Shown one piece after another: positions 45,337 through 56,722 of a DNA stretch of 64,000 nucleotides. The position numbers were made by a program, and so were the translations under genes. Numbering within the stretch: the first letter of the stretch is position 1; each line of letters starts with the position of its first letter. The notes beneath the pieces were generated by a model. That model had not been told where the DNA came from. It made no database searches and worked only from the letters and a program-made list of their open reading frames with translations. This stretch comes from Forficula auricularia (taxonomy: Eukaryota; Arthropoda; Insecta; Dermaptera; Forficulidae): positions 5,316,304-5,380,303 of the forward strand of contig JALMQS010000187.1 in assembly GCA_024734495.1 (NCBI GenBank), in the 5' to 3' direction.

Positions 45337-45489
45337 GGCCAGGCGAATAAAAAGGACATTGATATCGCCGGCCTTAAGAAAAGGAAGCAAGTGCCAACAT
45401 GCGAGATTCGAAAATTTCGAAAAGTCAATAATGCACAAAGGAGGGGGGAACCGAAGAACGCATATAGGGACCGTGCGTCACGATTTTAG
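45337..45489 (+). CDS. possible additional or alternative exon, stop supplied by a MITE
   Basis: A strong acceptor (TTCTCGTCTTCCTGACAG, ending 45336) precedes 50 open codons: GQANKKDIDIAGLKKRKQV, PTCEIRKFRKVNNAQ, RRGEPKNAY, then RDRASRF and TAG at 45487-45489. The last eight codons and the stop lie within the inverted-repeat element starting at 45464. Spliced from the donor-like site after 44972, the frame stays open in phase 0. The lysine/arginine-rich text could be a nuclear-targeting tail, but this is inference. It may instead be untranslated. Confidence 0.35.
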   Translation, partial: GQANKKDIDIAGLKKRKQVPTCEIRKFRKVNNAQRRGEPKNAYRDRASRF

Positions 45490-45706
45490 CGCCAACTGGC
45501 GACGAAATTGTAAGCTTTGGGGGATGATTTACTAAACGTCCAAGACAAAGAGACCCGCTCACGGCCCCCATAGGATCCTTGCACTCTTATATTTACTATA
45601 ATACAATATTTGCCCCAATTCTCCCAAATAATTTCAATAAATAAACACAAGAGAGCGCTACCTTCGGCAGTAGTGTTGCCTATATTTTTTAACGCACGGT
45701 CCCTAT
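45464..45706. mobile_element. MITE with perfect 15-bp TIR (243 bp)
   Basis: ATAGGGACCGTGCGT at 45464-45478 and ACGCACGGTCCCTAT at 45692-45706 are perfect complements. Bordering TA dinucleotides are compatible with a TA target; no longer duplication is seen. It lies within the 3' part of the putative host gene. Confidence 0.75.
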
Positions 45707-46055
45707 TGTTAAAAAACAAACGAACAAAAATGACATTTTTAACGGCATGAATTTACGCGAACGAAAAATTCAATCGACGAATTTATTAATAATATAACGA
45801 ATCATGTTTTTTTATTATTTTTTTTTCTTTTTTTTTAAATCGAAAAAAAAATCATAAGAATCGAACCTAGTCGACAAAATATAATATTCTATATATACCT
45901 ATTTTTTACTTATAAATAAATGAAAGAGAATTAAGTACCTAATATTAAAAAAAAAACTAATGTTTATATACCTATATATTTCCAAACCGGAATTGCAAAT
46001 CTATTTTTGAAAATATGAAATATTTTTTTTGTATGTTAAACTTTTTTTTTGAAGC

Positions 46056-46061
46056 AATAAA
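46056..46061 (+). terminator. candidate poly(A) signal of the host gene
   Basis: AATAAA in GAAGCAATAAATACTG, preceded by T-rich sequence, about 850 bp after the TGA at 45202. Earlier AATAAA occurrences at 45345 and 45632 are alternatives; the one at 45632 lies in the MITE. Confidence 0.35.
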
Positions 46062-47339
46062 TACTGATATATGTCTTCAAAAAACGATCGTTTCATTCAT
46101 TTATTATTATTATTATTATTTTTAATGTATAAAGAATGAAAATATTCAAAGATTGGAGTCGAAAGTATTTTTCCAAATTTGAGTATTAAATAAATATACC
46201 TAAACCTAAGATATGAATAAGGTTAAGATGAATTTCATGCTAATAATAAACGAATAAGAATTTATTTTAAGAAAATCATAAGAGATTGTCATCTATTAGA
46301 TCCGAGACGGAATGGATTATTTTTAATATATGTCAGAAGGGTTGTTTTTATCCACTCGGGCCAAAATTAGCAAGCCAGGCCAAGTGGCTACCCTGTGAGG
46401 TGAACCCACCCCTCTGACATAAATATAATTAAAAATAATCTATTCCATTTCGAATTTAATATATGACAGCCACTTAAGATTTTCTTAGAAATTTAAAGTC
46501 TCTTTCAATCGCCAATTTGAACTCATATAAGAATATTATTATTATTATTATAGTATTAATCATAGCAGCCAAAGCTGACTAATCATTTTTCATTAAAGCC
46601 TCGGGTGTAAACACAATGAGGCCTCGTCTAATGACAATTTTATTAATCAAATTAGAAAATAATAATAAAAAAAATAATATAGATAAAAGTATTTGCCCTT
46701 CAAAATTCAAAAGCTGATTCAAAACACCGAAACTAGGACTATTATTAAATAAGGTATTCTTATTCACACGCACACCCACATATCCCAAAGCCATAAGCCA
46801 AATTATTGAGTCGATTGATATCGAAGTCATCAGAATTAAGGGAAAACGTGTGTGAGAATTAGAAACAAACTACCCTTGAAATTCTTTCTCCTAACTCATG
46901 AAATAATCCTACTTTCGATTTTCAATCAAAGAAATAAATATATTTTTGTAATTGTAGATAAAATTTGATTTATGTGTAATATAATGTACACAAAGACTAT
47001 TAAAAATGAAATGTTCTTGTTTTCTCAACTAAAAAAAGCAAATTCATCATCAACAACAACAATATACATATAAATTACGAATTATTTTGTCAATATACAA
47101 AAATAAATTTTATGATTCAATAAACCACCTCTTATCTAGTATATAAACATATATATTATATATAAATATATTTTTGAAGCTAAACTTATAGTTATATTGC
47201 TTTTATTATACAAAACTATAATATTTTTACGAATGCAAATGTTTATGTTATTTATAATCTAGCCATGATTATTTTCATTTATTGTTTTTTCAATACGCAT
47301 ATTTATTTTAGTGATTGCAAATTTGATCCCTCGATGGTT
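46062..47339. other. AT-rich stretch with a short palindrome
   Basis: 46312-46460 is palindromic: CGGAATGGATTATTTTTAAT and ATTAAAAATAATCTATTCCA with a loop of about 75 bp containing GTGGCTACCCTGTGAGG. A minus open frame at 46579-46830 encodes hydrophobic low-complexity text and is not credible. No gene. Confidence 0.45.
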
Positions 47340-47720
47340 GAGTTATTTATCAAGTGGGACGTTTCGGCTGTTATTTATTCTTCACTCTGAGTAAAGTCGT
47401 GAAAAACTTTAAAAATTAACAAGATGGGTTTCGAACTTAACTTCCCTTTTAATATTTCACTTTGGAATGCTAAAAATTGGTTGATGTTTAATTGGTAAGC
47501 TGAATTGAAAAAAATAAGCCATCTAAGGATATTAAAAATTTAATTTAATTAAGTTCTGATAGTTTAATTCTATCTTCATTAAAATGAATTATTTTTGTTG
47601 AAAGCAGTTTTTAAGCTCATTTTATACAATAACAATTATTTAATTTTGTAAAAAATGAGACTATCAACTGACTACTACAAAAAAATTTGAAGATGGCAGG
47701 AAATCATCGAAACGTAGACA
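47340..47720. repeat. decayed hammerhead pair
   Basis: On minus near 47386-47359, GTGAAGA is followed by GCCGAAACGTC; on plus near 47683-47705, TTGAAGATGG is followed by CATCGAAACGTA. Both keep the GAAACGT 3' half but have one substitution in CTGANGA. Orientation (minus left, plus right) matches the intact palindromes. Confidence 0.4.
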
Positions 47721-48074
47721 AAGATTAAAATTCATTTTTAAAGGATGCCTTATTTTTTTCAATTAAGCTCATATTTTTCCAATTAAACTATTTTTTGCAA
47801 ATAACCCTCCTCCTCAAACTTCTTTTGAAAAAATACATTATAATCACAAACATTTACATATGTAAGATGTAAATCTTGGACCTTCTTGCATCGATTTTAA
47901 AAATCATACAACATACACACAAAGGATCTAGCTATAAATTTTGATAGACATAGGAAAAAATCATATTCTATCTTCTTGGTTTATTTTAATTGTATAAATT
48001 TAGCGCGGCAGAATAATTAATGTTTCAAAAAAAAATTTCTTTACTATCTCAAAGATATCATAATATTTATATTT

Positions 48075-48305
48075 TCTTCTTCTTCAAGTGTCATACTCGA
48101 TTCCCAGCGGCGATTATAATGGGGAGGATATTTATTCTCCATTGCAATTTTTCCTGGGGGAAATTTTTCACGGGGGTGGTTTCCCATTGCCTTCCCCTAA
48201 AGGAATCAGATTATAGTCGATCAAATATTTGCAGTGCGTCGGGCTCTAACCCGCTCTAGATTGATTAGAAGGCTTGATCTTTGATCATTCGGCCAACCTG
48301 ACTCC
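48075..48305 (-). mobile_element. complete tRNA-derived SINE with conserved central block
   Basis: Target duplications TATATTTT at 48067-48074 and 48306-48313. On minus: GGAGTCAGGTTGGCCGAATG head, B-box-like GGTTAGAGCCC, TATAATCTGATTCC, the conserved GGGGAAGGCAATGGGAAACC block, and a tail ending CACTTGAAGAAGAAG. Full order resembles SINE superfamilies that share a highly conserved central domain across invertebrates; I cannot name which. Related copies at 693, 10653 and 33976. Confidence 0.85.
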
Positions 48306-48313
48306 TATATTTT

Positions 48314-50754
48314 AAATGATAATATTTCAAGAAGGTCCAAATCCCTTTGTTCTTTATAACTCCACATTTGTCACATTCGAAATTAATTGATTTTTCTACA
48401 TAATACCACAATCTACATTCTACATAATACCATATAAAGTTTCAACACTACAAAATAAAACTCACTTTATAGTAGGTATTTAGTAGGTATTTTATTTAAA
48501 ATCACTGAAAATGATAAAATTTCAAAAAGGTCTAAATCCACTTATTCTCTGTAACTACATATATCTATCCCTGAGGGACAAATTACTAATTCTTAATAGA
48601 TATAAATAAATTTAATTTTTATTTTATTTTTCTACAAAATGTAGTGTTTGACAATTAAGAATGCCAATAAAGCTTCAACTACAAAATCAATTCACATCTA
48701 AAATTTCAAAAGAAAAAAAATAATACGATTTTTTTGTGGCCCCTGCTTTTTTTTTACTTTTATTTTCTGGATTATCGTATGATTTTGAACTATTCGGCAT
48801 CAAATTTCTGATTAGCTAAGAAAATTTTACAGCCCCTACCCGAAAATTATAGTTCTGTATTCCTCTAACTATAGACTGCATAATTCTTTCTTAAAACAAC
48901 TTTATGCTAATTTTATATTCTAATTTGTTTTGGAGACTTTAACGCACTTATTGACTCATCTATTTGCAAATGCACAAAGTTTGCACAAAAATTCACTAGA
49001 TTTAAAAACTAACAGAAATGACGCGAAATAAAACAAAGTTAAGAAATTATTTTTTTAGCGAATTATTTTCATGGTTGATTAAATTATCAAAACAATTTGC
49101 TCTCGTACTTAAAATATATTTAAAAAAAACAATGTTAAAAAAAAACTTAAAAATCGCTTAGAAATTAAATGCATATATGTTATACAGAACGGAAATAATT
49201 ATTGGGTTTATGTGGCACATTTCTAATTTTTTTTAAATATTTTTTTTTAGCTTTCCAATACACGCCTTTTAATGCTCTCCGTCCAGATATATACATAAAT
49301 ACATATACCTACTAAAACCAAACGTATTACATAAACGTTTGTATGTCTATTTGATTTTTGTAACAATACAACTAAATCTATATTTTTGTTGCATAGATTA
49401 TAATAAAACACACAAAATATATATATGACAAAATATTTTAATATTCAGATTGAGTAAAGATTCTATAAAAATATTATATTTTTTTATATATAATAATTAA
49501 AAATAAGTGATGATAACATTAAATATATTTTATTAGAAAATTTGTGAATAATAATAATAAAAAAATCATCATCTTAGAATTTGTCTCTAAAATTATATTA
49601 ATAAATAAATGAGAATAAATAGAATATAAATAATTAAATATTAAAGAAAATGAGCTTAAATAAATATTTTTAATTTAAAAAAGTAATATTAGAATTATAT
49701 GGAATTTTTGTTATTTAATTCGATTATTTTAATTTTGGAAATTTCATAAATTCATTGTATTTTGTTATTTGAAAGTTGTATTTATTTATTTTTTTTAAGA
49801 AAATGTTAAATTTCATCAGTAAAACAAAAAATACACTTTTTTTCTGTATATTTTTAGTTACTATATATTTTGATGAAAAATTGATTTTTTTTTAATTTGT
49901 ACTAAAATTAAATTTCCCAAAATAATAACCCTCAGCAAAATATTATAAAAACCACTCATAATATAGTTGTGGGCTTAAATTAAAATATTATACAATATAT
50001 AGGTATGTTAAAATTTATATTCAATTAAAATTGAGACGCTATTGAGAAAAGTTAAAGAAAATACAGAACCGAAATTTATATAATGTTGAAGAAATAAGAT
50101 TTTTTATTTTTATATGAAAAGTTAGAATTTTTTGGCTTCCATTGGATAAATATAGTAATGTTTGTTATAATGAATAAGAACTATCAGCTAGACCTACAGA
50201 TAGAAAAGAACATTTCATTTCCAGTATCAGGTTAAATACCCTGCATAGCAACGCTCGTAAAACGAGCCAGGCAATTGAGGAGAAGAAATGTACTTTTAGT
50301 TGCCTATCTCTAAGGGGCTTATCTCAGAATATGCCGAAACATGTACATATCTAGGATAGCCAGGCTAAGAAGATAACATTGTGAATTCTTGAATCATGTA
50401 ATAATAATTTAAAAAATTAAATATCTAAGAAAATTTTAAAAATTATTACGAGGTATTTTTTTAATGACTCAACCACTACAAGGTGAAAAATCTTTGTAAA
50501 CGCGTATAATCAACAATCTTTAGATTAATTCTCATGTTTAAATCCATTTTGATAAATATTATATATCAATTTCCAGTCGTGTTGTTTGCATCTCTTTAGG
50601 ATTGATTGTCAAATTCTATTAGGAGATGCTGCTCTATTTCAGCCTCTAATTTCTTTATATATAGTTGCTGCAGTCCAGAAATCATTCAAATGAGCAAAGT
50701 ATTTATTTCAAAATTATTTATTTTCAATAGAAGAAACAATTATTGTAATTCATT
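48314..50754. other. very AT-rich stretch
   Basis: No gene. A diverged direct repeat is seen around 48320-48360 and 48505-48560 (TTTCAAGAAGGTCCAAATCC and TTTCAAAAAGGTCTAAATCC). A slightly less AT-rich patch at 50190-50390 has no recognisable content. Confidence 0.45.
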
Positions 50755-51000
50755 TAAGGAATCGTAGGGAGCTGGATAAATTAAAACTCGGAGCTTTTTT
50801 TTAATGAGCCAGACGATTTGTCAATTTATTTTGACTTCCTCAGTGATGTTTTGTCTTTTAGTAAAAACTGTTTTTGACAAGGAGTGATGAAACGAGCGAC
50901 TGAGGAAGTCAAAATAAATTGACGATACGTCTGGCCTATTTAAAAAAGATCTGAGTTTTAATTTATCCAGTTCCCTACGATTCCTTATATGAATTTTAAT
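50755..51000. repeat. hammerhead palindrome, subfamily C, short form
   Basis: GGAATCGTAGGGAGCTGGAT (50759-50778) is inverted near 50963-50985. Arms carry hammerhead motifs on minus (50812-50843) and plus (50900-50931), with TGATGTTTTGTCTTTTAGTA as centre. Same family as 37600-38310 but without its long inner part. Confidence 0.75.
50900..50931 (+). ncRNA. hammerhead-like motif, GAAA changed, subfamily C
   Basis: CTGAGGA (50900-50906), A, perfect stem II GTCAA/TTGAC, GATA (50924-50927) in place of GAAA, then CGTC ending at 50931. Stem I is degraded compared with 37639. The 5' core is intact, unlike the 37.6-38.3 kb copies, so the family consensus has a complete core even though no single copy here does. 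Confidence 0.5.
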
Positions 51001-51786
51001 ATGGATGCGAATGATATAACATTAATATAATTAATAATAAATAAATAGAAATAAAGCAGAATATCTCAAATGACGTTGTTAAGCCAAAAGTAATAGACAC
51101 TGGTGTATTAAAGAGACGACATCAGGCCCATTTGATAATAATTGGCTTTAAAATAAGTTGAATTAAAAAATTAATACGTAATTTTAGGCCTAGAAGACTT
51201 ATAAATTTGAAAAATTTTATCTACCTAAAAAGGTTGTGCAAATTCAAATCTACCTATAAGTATAGAATTTCAATTACGATTTTTTTAAGCGGGTCTAAAG
51301 TCTAAAAATGTGGGGGTGGAATTTAAATTTACTTTGCAATAAAAAGTATGTATTTTTGATTTTTTAAATTTATTTGGCTTTCTTCTCTAAAAAATGCATT
51401 TAGGGGGAGAGGGGAGAAAAAGACCATTCCGCCCCTCAAATACTCTTAATCCACCAGTAGTCTTGGATTATCTGGAAGGTTTTTAAGAATTGTTAAATGA
51501 AAAAATAATGATTAACATCTTTTGTTCTATTAGGTAAAAATTTATCTAATGATAAGGTTTATTTATTTTTTTTATAAGAGATTGGCTTTTATAGGAGTAT
51601 AAATAAATTTTCTATCAATAAAATGCTTAATTGATCAAATACATCTTTCTGATTATTAAATGGGTAATCGGAATTGAGTGTTTCTCAGATCTTTATTAAA
51701 TAATACACGTCTTTAATTAAATTATAAAATGAATTTTCTGTAATCTTTATTAGTAAAATTCGCTAAAAAGATGTTTCAATTTTATC
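51001..51786. other. AT-rich non-coding stretch
   Basis: Nothing recognisable. Confidence 0.5.
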
Positions 51787-52149
51787 CGAGGGGTGATCCA
51801 CGATTGGAAGTAGGTGTACACCTCTTTGGAAGTATTTTGAAAGTACTTGGGAATATTTGGAAGTACTTGGAATATTTGGAAGTACTTGGAAATATTTGGA
51901 AGTGCTTGGAAATGTTTGGAAGTACTTGGGAATATTTGTAAGTACTTGGAATATTTGTAAGTACTTGGAAATATTTGTAAGTACTTGGAAATATTTGAAA
52001 GTACTTGGGAATATTTGGAAGTACTTGGAATATTTGGAAGTACTTGGAAATGTTTTGAATTACTTGGAAATATATGGAAGTATTTGGAAATATTTGGTAG
52101 TACAAGTGGAAGTAGGTGTACAGCATATTAGGTCGCGGTTCACCCCTCG
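51787..52149 (+). mobile_element. minisatellite-bearing TIR element, copy 4 (363 bp)
   Basis: CGAGGGGTGATCCACGA at the left, TCGCGGTTCACCCCTCG at the right, exact 8-bp target duplications ATTTTATC at 51779-51786 and 52150-52157. About 14 units of the 20-bp minisatellite. Long open frames on both strands come from the repeat. Confidence 0.92.
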
Positions 52150-52558
52150 ATTTTATCATTCAAAATATTAACTAAGAATTCTTCTACAATGCTGCAAATA
52201 AATTACTAAAAATTCACGGAAGAATTCAGAGTAAACATACACAAGGATAACCCTAAGTCAAAATAACCAACATCAAAACTGGGAATTAAATTTAAAGAAA
52301 AAAAAGATTTCTTATCAACTTGAAAATTTTATATAGAGCGACAGAATACAAAAATAAACTTGATGAGGAAGTCTGCGACAAAAAAAAACGCTTTGCTTCC
52401 TTACTCCCACTAATCATTTTCTTCAAGCCATGTTCTTTTAACCAATTGAGAAGACTAATTGTATTATTCAAGGTCCCTCTATACGATTTAATAAATAATA
52501 TAATAAAGCTATCAAAAGTGTACGCACTTGAATTCGATAACTAGTTATATGATTTTTA
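52150..52558. other. AT-rich non-coding stretch
   Basis: Nothing recognisable. Confidence 0.5.
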
Positions 52559-52723
52559 CGAGGGGTGATCCGCGATTGGAAGTAGGTGTACACCTCTGGA
52601 AGTATTTTCGAAGTACTTGGAAATATTTGCAAGTTACTTGGAAATATTTGGAATTACTTGGGAATATTTGGAAGTACAAGTGGAAGTAGGTGTACTCCAT
52701 ATTAGGTCGCAGTTCACCTCTCG
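52559..52723 (+). mobile_element. minisatellite-bearing TIR element, copy 5 (165 bp)
   Basis: Smallest copy, with about 3 units. CGAGGGGTGATCCGCGA left end, CGCAGTTCACCTCTCG right end, exact target duplications GATTTTTA at 52551-52558 and 52724-52731. Only 409 bp from copy 4. Confidence 0.9.
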
Positions 52724-52998
52724 GATTTTTATAAAGGAAAAAAAATATAAAAATACAAAAAAGTCAATTTTTCTTAAATACTTTTTATTTAAATTGAAAG
52801 TTTCTTTTTGCCAAGAGTAGCAGAGTTTTTATAAATTAAAGGAGACAATAAATGAGTGTAATTGAAAAGTTTTTGTTTTGCCGAGAGTAGCAGAGTTGTT
52901 GATTCACAAAGAGAAACAAAGAGGTTGTCCTCTGCTTGATGCAAATAAACATACACACATATATATCCAGTATATATATATATTATTTATTTGTTTGA

Positions 52999-53033
52999 GA
53001 TTATAGTTTCGAAGACTTGGTCTTCATCATCAG
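52999..53033 (-). ncRNA. hammerhead ribozyme-like motif, left arm, subfamily A
   Basis: On minus: CTGATGA (53033-53027), T, perfect 6-bp stem II GAAGAC/GTCTTC, GAAA (53010-53007), then CTATAATC. The triplet before cleavage is ATC instead of GTC, which breaks one stem III pair relative to the plus copy. Confidence 0.55.
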
Positions 53034-53122
53034 TCTTTTTTAATTATAAATATTATTTTTCATGGAGTCAATACCGTATGGATATTGACTCCATGAAAAA
53101 CAATATTTATAATTAAAAAAGA

Positions 53123-53157
53123 CTGATGATGAACACCAAGTCTTCGAAACTATAGTC
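53123..53157 (+). ncRNA. hammerhead ribozyme-like motif, right arm, subfamily A
   Basis: CTGATGA (53123-53129), T, stem II with one mismatch (GAACAC/GTCTTC), GAAA (53146-53149), self-complementary ACTATAGT, C 53157 at the cleavage position. The minus partner has the perfect stem II while this copy has the better stem III, so the ancestral motif was complete. Confidence 0.6.
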
Positions 53158-53319
53158 TCAAACAAATAAATAATATATATATATATACAGATATATCATC
53201 TCGATATATACGAGTATGTGTGTATGTTTATTTGCATCAGGCAGAGGACAGCCTCTTTGTTTCTCTTTGTGAATAAATGAGTGTGTCTTCTGCTGGAATA
53301 ATACATTTTTTATTTATTT

Positions 53320-53470
53320 ATTACTAGTCTATAGTTTCGAGGGCTTTGCTCTCTTCATTAGTCTTTACAATTGATTCACAGGAATTGATGTGTGAAAGTA
53401 ATAGAGTGATGAAGTGGGAAAAGCCCTCGAAACTATAGTCCCGTAATAAATAAATTTAAAAATTTATTTT
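53320..53470. repeat. hammerhead-like inverted pair, subfamily A variant
   Basis: Left (minus): CTAATGA, stem II GAG(A)GC...GCCCTC, GAAACTATAG. Right (plus): GTGATGA, ...AAAGCCCTC, GAAACTATAGTCC. Each has a single substitution in the CTGATGA box at a different position. The unit adjoins the palindrome at 52840-53290. Confidence 0.5.
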
Positions 53471-54217
53471 TCCAGCAGAAGACACACTCTTTTATTGTCT
53501 CCTTTACTTTTTGTTTGCTTAAATTTTTTCATCCTAATTTTTTTTCTTCCTTTTAGTATAACTATAAGATATGACTGATAATAATAATAATAATTTTATA
53601 TAAATATACCTATTGTATTAATGTCTAGGTATGATATTTGTAAGTTCCTATCATGTTACATTTTAATTACTTAACAAATACTTGTCCATTTATTTGTTCA
53701 TTCTCTGTTTGTCTTTCAACACAAAAAAATCATTTTCGAGAATCTCATAACACATTTTAACTTTTTTTTTTTTTTTATGAGGAAAAAGTTTCAAAAAAAT
53801 ACAAATATTTTTTGTTGAGGAAAAATTTTCGAAAAAACACAATTACAAATATCATTAAATTTTAAAATGTATTATTTGATCGGTGGTATGAAATACTATA
53901 TATGGAATTTGTTTATATTATTTTAATTTTTCATAATAAAAAGATTTATGCGCTTTTTACAATGATATGATTCTATTTTGTTAATATCAATATTTAATGT
54001 GTTATGAGCTTAAAATACAACTATATATGTATATATGCTTTGTATATAAAACTATATAAATAATATAAATAGAATCTCCAAATAAAACTATGTTAATTTG
54101 CATTTTCGAATTTTTTTTTCCTTTTTCCCTAACAAGAACCCAGGTCTGCGGTTAAAAATAATTTTATGTGATTCTTATATCCACAAAAAAAAAAAAAATA
54201 TCCACAAATAGGTTTAA
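53471..54217. other. AT-rich non-coding stretch
   Basis: Nothing recognisable apart from homopolymer and ATA-type simple sequence. Confidence 0.5.
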
Positions 54218-54528
54218 CCGAGGGGTGAACCGGGACCTAATATGCTGTACACCTACTTCCACTTGTACTTCCAAATATTTCCAAGTACTTACAAATATTT
54301 CCAAGTAATTCCAAATATTTTCAAGTAATTCCAAATATTTCCAAGTAATTTCAAATATTTCCAAGTAATTCCAAATATTTCCAAGTACTTCCAAATAGTT
54401 CCAAGCACTTCCAAATATTTCGAAGTATGTACTTTCAAATATTTCCAAGTACTTCCAAATATTTCCAGGTACTTCCAAAATACTTCCAAAGAGGTGTACA
54501 CCTACTTCCAATCGCGGATCAACCCTCG
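54218..54528 (-). mobile_element. minisatellite-bearing TIR element, copy 6 (311 bp)
   Basis: Inverted orientation: CGAGGGGTGAACCGGGA at the left and GCGGATCAACCCTCG at the right. Exact 8-bp target duplications GGTTTAAC at 54210-54217 and 54529-54536. About 11 minisatellite units. Confidence 0.92.
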
Positions 54529-54578
54529 GGTTTAACTAAGATCCAAATTTCTTCTTCTTTTCACGATTCAAGGCTCCA

Positions 54579-54648
54579 TCCATGACTACAGATGTTTCAC
54601 TTTTTTGGTGCAACCTCTTCTTGTATCAATATCATTACAAAAAAAGTA
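54579..54648 (+). mobile_element. very short LINE 3' tail
   Basis: ACTACAGATGTTTCAC, TTTTTTGGTGCAACCTCTTC and TTGTATCAATATCATTAC match the complement of 13475-13535, the 3' end of the LINE at 13461. A short A run follows. Extreme 5' truncation (about 70 bp). Confidence 0.6.
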
Positions 54649-54882
54649 AACTTCAAGTTCGTGTGATTCGATTTTCAATCAAATTCAACTAGGTTCTATA
54701 TCTCAGTATATAATGATTAATGACTAAATACCATATACAATTTTGTTTCAAAATTCCAATTAATTTATGAGGTAGAGTACACACAATATTTTGACCACAT
54801 GCTACGAAAATATCACTTTTAGGTAATATACTAAATAAGACTTTTTAGCTATTAATGTAATGTAATATAAGTACATTAATTT

Positions 54883-55586
54883 TTACTTTACCATACAGGG
54901 TATGGTCAAATATTGTAATCGTGCATGAAAAATGTGGGTTTTTTCCTTCTTTTTTTCGAAATATCTCAAAAACGGCTGAAACTATTTTGATTAAAAAAAT
55001 TGAGCGAAATCATGACATTTCGCTCTACAAAAAGCTTTTATAAGTGAACATCGAAAAAATTATATTTTTCGAGATAATAATTGTTTTGTCAAAATGTCTA
55101 TTAGTCTGTCTGGTTGTCTGTTAGTCTATGCGTTACCAAATTTTTGTGCACGAGCTAGCTCAAAAACTAGTGTGAATATCGAAACCAAATTTGACACGTA
55201 GTTTTGGTCCATTGAGATTAAGAGCTGATTAGATTTTGGTGCATATCGACCTAAAATTAAGGGGGGTGGATGGGGGGTTAAAAATTAAAAATCTAGGCCG
55301 TTTGAGCAAACTCAACCAAATTTTGTATACATAATCAGTGGACCCCCAGAAGTCTAAAAATGAAAAAACTAACCGCCAAACATGGGGGGGGGTATAGGGT
55401 CAAAACATGAAAATCTAAGGTTATTTGAGCAAACTCAACCAAATTTTGTATACATAATCAGCTGGACCCCAGAAGTATAAAAATCCAAAAACTAACCCCC
55501 CCCTCCCATGATTATAAATAATTTTAGGGGCCAGGTTGTATGGTAAAGTCAAGTGGATGGCCACATCAGAACACGTCAGCTTATTT
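54883..55586 (+). mobile_element. module-repeat element (family R2), full copy (about 704 bp)
   Basis: Starts TTACTTTACCATACAGGGTA with a CCATAC/GTATGG hairpin. The conserved half follows (TCGAGATAATAATTGTTTTG near 55068), then two modules with CCAAATTTTGTATACATAAT, and the end block ATGGTAAAGTCAAGTGGATG to CACGTCAGCTTATTT. Reference copy for the family. Non-coding. Confidence 0.8.
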
Positions 55587-56722
55587 TTATCAAAATCTAA
55601 TAAGCACTTTTTAAATTATTAGAAAAATATATGCTTATCAAATTAATTAAAAAACTCGATAGTGCTGCTACCAAGGAGAAGAGTCATAAACTAGATAAAA
55701 GAAATTAATATAAAAAATCAATAGTACTATTAAATCAAGTAAAACGCCGGCTACTGTACTAGCAAGAAAACTGCTTACTTAGTGCTGCCACCTTAGAGAC
55801 GATTTGTGAACTATATACCTTCGACTGAGAAATCAATAAAAATATTGAACCTAGTAGACAAACCATTCATGATCTAATATTTATAAAGATCACAACACAA
55901 CCTAAATAGTAAGTATTCTGTGTTTTTTTTCAAAAAAGTTTAAAAATTAAATATATAAGATTACGTTTTAAAATATAATTAAATACACACACAGATAAAT
56001 AAAAGGGTAGTATTTCTTAAAAACAGATTAATACTTAAATTACAAATGTTCAATAGTAAATTAGATTGTATTAATAAAAAAAATCTCAGTATATCTTACT
56101 CGAGAGTGCTTTAAGAAGATTGTCGTGTGATTCGTGAGTAACAAACGTCGCATCAGCAAGCAAAATAATAATATTAAATAACCGAAACAAGATTCAAAAT
56201 AAAAAAAAAAAACTATATTTTTTTGGATAAGAGGTTGAGCACTTAAGAAATTCCATTGAGGTGAATAACCTGAATAGACAGGAGGGGAGAATGCTAACCT
56301 ATATATTTTCCTTCTCTCTAACCTAACTGAAGCCCTCTTCCGGAGAAAAGATCTATGTCAATTAATTTTTTTACTAGACCAGTCTGCCCTTAAATCTATC
56401 ACAAACTGGATGTAAAACAACTCAACCAGAGAAAATGTAACATTCCAACTATTTTCAAATTTTATTTTACTTTTCCATAATCATCAACAATGGCATTTTA
56501 AGATTATAACATAAATAAAGAATTGGGAATCTGAACTAAAATCCATGGTTTAAGGTAGTTGTTCCGCCAAATGGGTTTTCTTAGAATTTTTTTTAAATTT
56601 AGACAGACATATTATTTAAATACTTCTGCATCGATTGGTGGCAAAACGAAACTTATGAACAATATAGTTCCAGAGATATTAAATTTCAAAAATAGAGTTT
56701 TTCAGACTCTTATACATTGCAC
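55587..56722. other. AT-rich non-coding stretch
   Basis: Nothing recognisable. Confidence 0.5.

Larger units (their letters stand above)
52840..53290. repeat. hammerhead palindrome, subfamily A
   Basis: Outer blocks GATTCACAAAGAGAAACAAA (52893) and its complement near 53274 enclose CTTGATGCAAATAAACATAC and its complement, hammerhead motifs on minus (52999-53033) and plus (53123-53157), and a near-perfect centre CATGGAGTCAATACC (53061-53075) with its complement. The whole is one fold-back of about 400 bp. Confidence 0.85.

Noticed and set aside
46579..46830. Hydrophobic minus-strand open frame of 83 codons
   Set aside because: Composition follows AT-rich DNA (Leu/Ile/Phe/Asn); no recognisable membrane-protein family and no supporting signals.
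51782..52171. Protein-coding genes on both strands (125 and 104 codons)
   Set aside because: The frames are translations of the minisatellite and its terminal repeats; the same pattern appears in every long copy.
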